Origin: Actinomycetales bacterium UBA1416
GTDB lineage: Bacteria; Actinomycetota; Actinomycetes; Actinomycetales; Actinomycetaceae
Length of the DNA stretch: 8,406 bases
Assembly: GCA_002304945.1 (NCBI GenBank)
Contig: DBPQ01000026.1
Span: forward strand, 1-8,406
Direction of reading: 5' to 3'
Positions 6,219 through 8,406 of the stretch are shown here, piece after piece; position 1 is the first letter of the stretch; each line of letters begins with the position of its first letter. The position numbers and the translations under genes were made by a program. The notes under the pieces are model-generated. The model searched no databases and was not told where the DNA came from. It saw nothing but the letters and a program-made list of their open reading frames with translations.

Positions 6219-7045
6219 GCACCTCGGTCGAGATCCTCGAACGCCTCCAGAACCCGAACCGGCCGCTGCGAGGCCTGTACTCCGGCAACGCCCGCTCCGT
6301 CATCGAGCGGGGCTTCAAGGTGATCCTCGCCCAGAACTGGATGATCCTGGTCTCCGGCTTCTTCGAGCCCGTGTTCTATTTGCTCGCGATGGGTTTCGGG
6401 CTGGGCGGGCTGATCGGGACCGTGACCGGGCCGGGCGGGCAGGAGATCGAGTACGTGGCCTACATCGCCCCGGCGCTGCTGGCCACCTCCGCGATGAACG
6501 GCGCGATCTACGACTCCACGTGGAACGTGTTCTTCAAGATGCACTTCGCGAAGCTCTACCAGGGGATGATGTCCACCTCTCTTGGGCCGCTGGACGTGGC
6601 GATCGGGGAGATCTTCATGGCGCTGTTCCGCGGGTTCCTGTACGCGCTGGGGTTCATGGCGGTGCTGTACGGCTTCGGCATCGTGGAAGGGCTGTGGGCG
6701 CTGCTCATGATCCCGGCGGCGGTGCTCGTGGCGTTCGGGTTCGCGAGCTTCGGCATGGGGGTCACCAGCTTCATGAAGACCTTCCAGCAGATGGACGTCA
6801 TCAACTTCTTCATGCTGCCGATGTTCCTGCTGTCCTCCACGCTCTACCCGATCACGGTTTACCCCGAGCCGATCCAGTGGTTCGTGAAGGTCATGCCCCT
6901 GTGGCACGGGATCGAGCTGATGCGCCAGCTCTCCGTGGGAATCTTCACGGCGATGACGCCCGTGCACATCGGCTACTTCCTGGTCATGACGGTGCTCGGA
7001 CTCTGGCTCACGACCGGCCGGCTGGCGAAGCTGTTCCTGCGGTAG
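6215..7045 (+). CDS. ABC-2 type exporter permease, second subunit
   Basis: The 276-residue membrane protein is the partner of the preceding permease. The N-terminal tail is about 38 residues. Helix 1 contains LVSGFFEPVFYLLAMGFGLGGLIG, matching VYDVGQPLLYLFAMGVGLGAVV of its neighbour, and later MPLWHGIELMR matches SPVWHGTELAR, so the two are paralogues. The block STWNVFFKMHFAKLYQGMMSTSLGPLDVAIGEIFMA is the cytoplasmic coupling region. The GTG at 6215 overlaps the upstream stop as GTGA, with a full AGGAGG eight bases before it (6201-6206), so translation is probably coupled and strong. A longer frame reaching back to 5705 is only an overlap artefact on the first permease. NodJ-type export of lipidic or oligosaccharide material is the nearest family analogy; the substrate is not known. 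Confidence 0.9.
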   Translation: MSTSVEILERLQNPNRPLRGLYSGNARSVIERGFKVILAQNWMILVSGFFEPVFYLLAMGFGLGGLIGTVTGPGGQEIEYVAYIAPALLATSAMNGAIYDSTWNVFFKMHFAKLYQGMMSTSLGPLDVAIGEIFMALFRGFLYALGFMAVLYGFGIVEGLWALLMIPAAVLVAFGFASFGMGVTSFMKTFQQMDVINFFMLPMFLLSSTLYPITVYPEPIQWFVKVMPLWHGIELMRQLSVGIFTAMTPVHIGYFLVMTVLGLWLTTGRLAKLFLR

Positions 7046-7054
7046 GCGGCTATC

Positions 7055-7594
7055 GTGAACCTCGTCTTCCGGCTCTGGTGGCTCCGGCTGCGGGCGCGGC
7101 GCAGGGGCCCGCTCTCTGTCTGGGACGTGGCACGCACCCCGTTCCGGGTGCTCCCCACCGACCTCGACCTGCTGTTCCACATGAACAACGGGAAGTACCT
7201 CTCCATCCTCGATCTCGGCAGGCTGGACCTCCTGCTCCGCTCCGGGCTTTGGCAGGCGCTCACCGAGCGCGGGTGGTATCCCGTGGTCGCGGGACAGACG
7301 ATCTCCTACCGGAGGTCGCTCCGGCTCTGGCAGCGGTTCGAGGTGCACACTCGGGTCCTGGGATTCGACGACCGGTGGGGGTACATCGAACAGACCTTCG
7401 TGGTGGGCATGACGGTGCATGCCCAGGCGATCGTGCGGAGCCGCTTCCTCAAGCGGTCCGGCGGGTCCGTCACGCACGACGAACTCGAGGAGGTGGCCGG
7501 CCCGCTGGCCGACCACGCCGCCATCCCGGACTGGGTACTGGCGTGGTCGGCTGCCTCGCGCATCCCCGGGCGGATCGATGAGGCGGGGCGATGA
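7055..7594 (+). CDS. Hot-dog fold acyl-CoA thioesterase-like protein
   Basis: The 179-residue protein belongs to the 4HBT-like thioesterase group (similar in style to THEM6-type proteins). After a basic N-terminal stretch (RLRARRR, 11-17), TPFRVLPTDLDLLFHMNNGKYLSILDLGRLDLL (28-60) is the hot-dog helix-and-strand core, with Asp36/Asp38 and HMNN (42-45) in the catalytic region. SYRRSLRLWQRFEVHTRVLGFDDRWGYIEQTFV (84-116) forms the next strands. The family cleaves acyl-CoA thioesters, but many actinobacterial members are untested. The GTG at 7055 follows the permease stop by 9 nt with a weak AGGCGG (7044-7049) five bases upstream, so it is likely the fourth gene of the exporter operon. The pairing with a possible lipid-type exporter is suggestive only. 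The last codons run into a 13-bp tandem repeat that may be a late change to the C-terminus. Confidence 0.82.
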   Translation: MNLVFRLWWLRLRARRRGPLSVWDVARTPFRVLPTDLDLLFHMNNGKYLSILDLGRLDLLLRSGLWQALTERGWYPVVAGQTISYRRSLRLWQRFEVHTRVLGFDDRWGYIEQTFVVGMTVHAQAIVRSRFLKRSGGSVTHDELEEVAGPLADHAAIPDWVLAWSAASRIPGRIDEAGR

Positions 7595-7627
7595 GGGGGT
7601 TCGATGAGGCGGATCGATGGGGCGGTC
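7576..7627. repeat. Four-copy 13-bp tandem repeat across a stop codon
   Basis: CGATGAGGCGG-like cores begin at 7576, 7589, 7602 and 7615, exactly 13 bp apart; core mismatches are one base in the second copy and one in the fourth. The array covers the last codons and stop of the thioesterase gene and most of the spacer before the next gene. Because 13 is not a multiple of three, each copy presents its ATG in a new frame. Confidence 0.75.
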
Positions 7628-7662
7628 GGGCGCCGGCCCCGGCGGCGTGCGAGGCTGTGCCC

Positions 7663-7983
7663 GTGATCGTGCTCGTCGTGTTCGTGCCCACCTCCCACGC
7701 CGACGCCGTCCGCCGGGCTGCCGCAGTGGCCGGTGCCGGGCACATCGGCAACTATCGGGCGTGCTCGTTCTCCTCGGCAGGCACCGGCCGGTTCGAGCCC
7801 CTCGACGGCGCCCGTCCCGCCATCGGGCGGATCGGCGAGCTCGAGGAGGTGGCGGAGGAGCGCATCGAGGTGGTGTGCGACCGCGCGGATGCCCGCTCGA
7901 TCCTCGATGCGGTCCTCTCCGCCCATCCCTACGAGGAACCGGCGTACCACCTCTACGAGACCCTCGACCCGTCGTCGCTCTGA
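7663..7983 (+). CDS. Stand-alone YqfO/NIF3-like domain protein
   Basis: The protein of about 106 residues matches the small domain found inserted in YqfO/NIF3 proteins, which also exists on its own. Landmarks are VVFVPTSHADAVRRA (5-19), GAGHIGNYRACSFSSAGTGRF (24-44), GARPAIGRIGELEEVAEERIEVV (49-71) and AHPYEEPAYHLYE (87-99). The domain has a PII/CutA-like fold; its role is not established and metal or ligand binding is only an inference. The GTG at 7663 is preferred since GAGG lies eight bases upstream (7651-7654) and the domain starts immediately; GTG at 7657 is nearly as good. The ATG at 7591 would add 24 low-complexity residues coded by the 13-bp repeat and spacer, and is rejected. It lies 68 nt past the thioesterase stop, perhaps in the same transcript. 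Confidence 0.82.
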   Translation: MIVLVVFVPTSHADAVRRAAAVAGAGHIGNYRACSFSSAGTGRFEPLDGARPAIGRIGELEEVAEERIEVVCDRADARSILDAVLSAHPYEEPAYHLYETLDPSSL

Positions 7984-7989
7984 TCGGGG

Positions 7990-8007
7990 AGGGGCCACCG
8001 GGCCCCT
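7990..8007 (+). terminator. GC-rich hairpin after the last plus-strand gene
   Basis: AGGGGCC and GGCCCCT form a 7-bp stem with a four-base loop, beginning seven bases past the stop codon at 7983. There is no following T-run, so this is a possible intrinsic terminator of the T-poor kind rather than a canonical one. Confidence 0.35.
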
Positions 8008-8016
8008 GCAAGGCGT

Positions 8017-8153
8017 GCGCCTCCACCGGACCGCCTCGACCGGTGCCGCCTTCACCAGCACTAGCTACCTCCACCAGTGCCGCCGCCTTCACCGGGCCGC
8101 CTTCACCGGGCCGCCTTCACCGGTGCCGCCTCCAGAGGGCCGCCCTCAGAGGG
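8017..8153. repeat. Degenerate 14-bp repeat array, about nine copies
   Basis: Copies of CCGCCTTCACCGGG or variants start at 8017, 8031, 8046, 8065, 8083, 8097, 8111, 8126 and 8140. The three central copies (8083-8124) are identical except for the last base and are directly abutted; the outer ones vary and are sometimes offset by 1 to 5 bases. The last two end in CAGAGGG instead of CACCGGG. The sharp centre and blurred flanks are what slippage or unequal exchange would leave. No gene with credible content covers it. Confidence 0.8.
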
Positions 8154-8185
8154 ACCGTCGCCGGCCCCGGGTCCCGCGCGGGGTT

Positions 8186-8223
8186 GTGAGCACTTCCGTG
8201 CACATGCGCACGCAACTGCTCAC
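8186..8223. repeat. 38-bp near-perfect palindrome
   Basis: The two halves match at 16 of 19 base pairs around a centre between 8204 and 8205. The outer arms GTGAGCA (8186-8192) and TGCTCAC (8217-8223) are perfect, and the inner part holds the CCGTGC/GCGCACG pairing (five consecutive pairs, 8197-8201 with 8208-8212). It could be an operator for a dimeric regulator or an RNA hairpin if transcribed. Confidence 0.7.
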
Positions 8224-8406
8224 TGTCCGGGGCCTCGCGGCGATGAAGACGGGGCAGTACACGCTGGGCGACCCTGGCAGTCGCGCGGAGTCAGGAGTCA
8301 GGAGTCAGGAATCTGTGGCAGCGGGGCCAATCCCCAACTGCGCCCGCAGAACGATCGAGCGTGCGCGAGACGATTCTGCGGGCGGTACACCACCCGCAGG
8401 AACGTT
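8186..8406 (+). CDS. Possible partial unrecognised gene, open to the window edge
   Basis: From the GTG at 8186 the frame is open for 73 codons to the edge (protein begins MSTSVHMRTQLLTVRGLAAM; another Met, from the ATG at 8243, starts MKTGQYTLGDPGS). By hand count the first 35 codons have G or C at about 66, 54 and 86 percent of first, second and third positions, the pattern of real genes in such genomes. After about 8290, where a 7-bp repeat starts, the bias drops. No family is recognised, there is no ribosome binding site, and the start is inside a palindrome. It could be a gene start, a gene remnant, or chance. Confidence 0.22.
   Translation, partial: MSTSVHMRTQLLTVRGLAAMKTGQYTLGDPGSRAESGVRSQESVAAGPIPNCARRTIERARDDSAGGTPPAGT
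8287..8313. repeat. 7-bp tandem repeat GGAGTCA
   Basis: Three perfect GGAGTCA units (8287, 8294, 8301) are followed by a diverged GGAATC. On the minus strand the unit reads TGACTCC and, since 7 is not a multiple of three, supplies a TGA stop in all three minus frames. The plus strand stays open. Confidence 0.75.
8341..8384. repeat. Inverted repeat with 11-bp arms
   Basis: CGCCCGCAGAA (8341-8351) and TTCTGCGGGCG (8374-8384) are perfect complements with a 22-base loop. The right arm overlaps the next inverted repeat, so only one of the two hairpins can form at a time. A terminator, attenuator or operator role is possible; the neighbouring gene is outside the window. Confidence 0.6.
8376..8399. 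repeat. Imperfect 24-bp palindrome overlapping the preceding hairpin
   Basis: Arms 8376-8386 and 8389-8399 pair at 10 of 11 positions, with one mismatch (8383/8392) and a centre of two bases. CTGCGGG and CCCGCAG are the perfect outer arms. The motif CCCGCAG plus GAACG-like bases also occurs in the left arm of the previous inverted repeat, giving three related half-sites (8343, 8376 inverted, 8393). Confidence 0.55.

Noticed and set aside
6194..8092. A 632-codon open frame on the minus strand
   Set aside because: It lies antisense to the second permease, the thioesterase and the YqfO-like gene, all of which have recognisable families. Its translation is rich in Arg, Pro, Gly, Glu and His without any domain, typical of an antisense shadow in GC-rich DNA.
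1..8406. RNA genes, CRISPR arrays, insertion sequences
   Set aside because: No tRNA-like cloverleaf, rRNA-like stretch, CRISPR repeat-spacer pattern or transposase frame was seen; the 13-, 14- and 7-bp repeats have no spacers and are too short for CRISPR.

Overview
The window looks like chromosomal DNA from a high-GC Gram-positive (actinobacterial) genome, perhaps a member of the Micrococcales. The grounds are the strong G/C bias at third codon positions, the frequent GTG/TTG starts, two genes that appear to be read from leaderless transcripts, and the style of the proteins. The species assignment is inference. No rRNA, tRNA, CRISPR array, transposase or phage gene was seen.

Left part (39-3915, minus strand): a compact three-gene sugar-use operon read right to left. 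It encodes a cytoplasmic two-domain GH3 glycosidase of the beta-N-acetylhexosaminidase type, a cytidylate-kinase-like P-loop protein of unknown substrate, and a GPH-family sugar:cation symporter. All three have good ribosome binding sites, and the gaps are 62 and 38 nt. The simplest reading is import of an intact glycoside followed by cleavage (hydrolysis, or possibly phosphorolysis) inside the cell. The small kinase-fold protein has no obvious job in that scheme. A 6-bp hairpin lies in the gap after the GH3 gene.

Middle (3916-7983, plus strand): a 96-bp divergent intergenic region leads to a DUF5655-type small protein at 4012. A three-gene ABC-2 exporter follows (NodI/DrrA-like ATPase, then two permeases), with translationally coupled overlaps of 8 and 4 nt. 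After it come a hot-dog thioesterase-like protein and a stand-alone YqfO/NIF3-like domain protein. The DUF5655 gene and the ATPase gene each have a -35/17-nt/-10 promoter placed so that transcription would begin at or next to the start codon, which fixes both starts. A perfect 6-1-6 inverted repeat sits inside the ATPase promoter and is a candidate operator.

Right end (7984-8406): 423 bp without a confident gene but full of structure. There is a short GC hairpin after the last stop, about nine copies of a degenerate 14-bp repeat, a 38-bp near-palindrome, a 7-bp tandem repeat, and two overlapping, mutually exclusive inverted repeats at the very edge. A 13-bp tandem repeat also spans the thioesterase stop codon at 7576-7627. 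A reading frame open from 8186 to the window edge has coding-like base composition in its first 35 codons and may be the start of an unrecognised gene.
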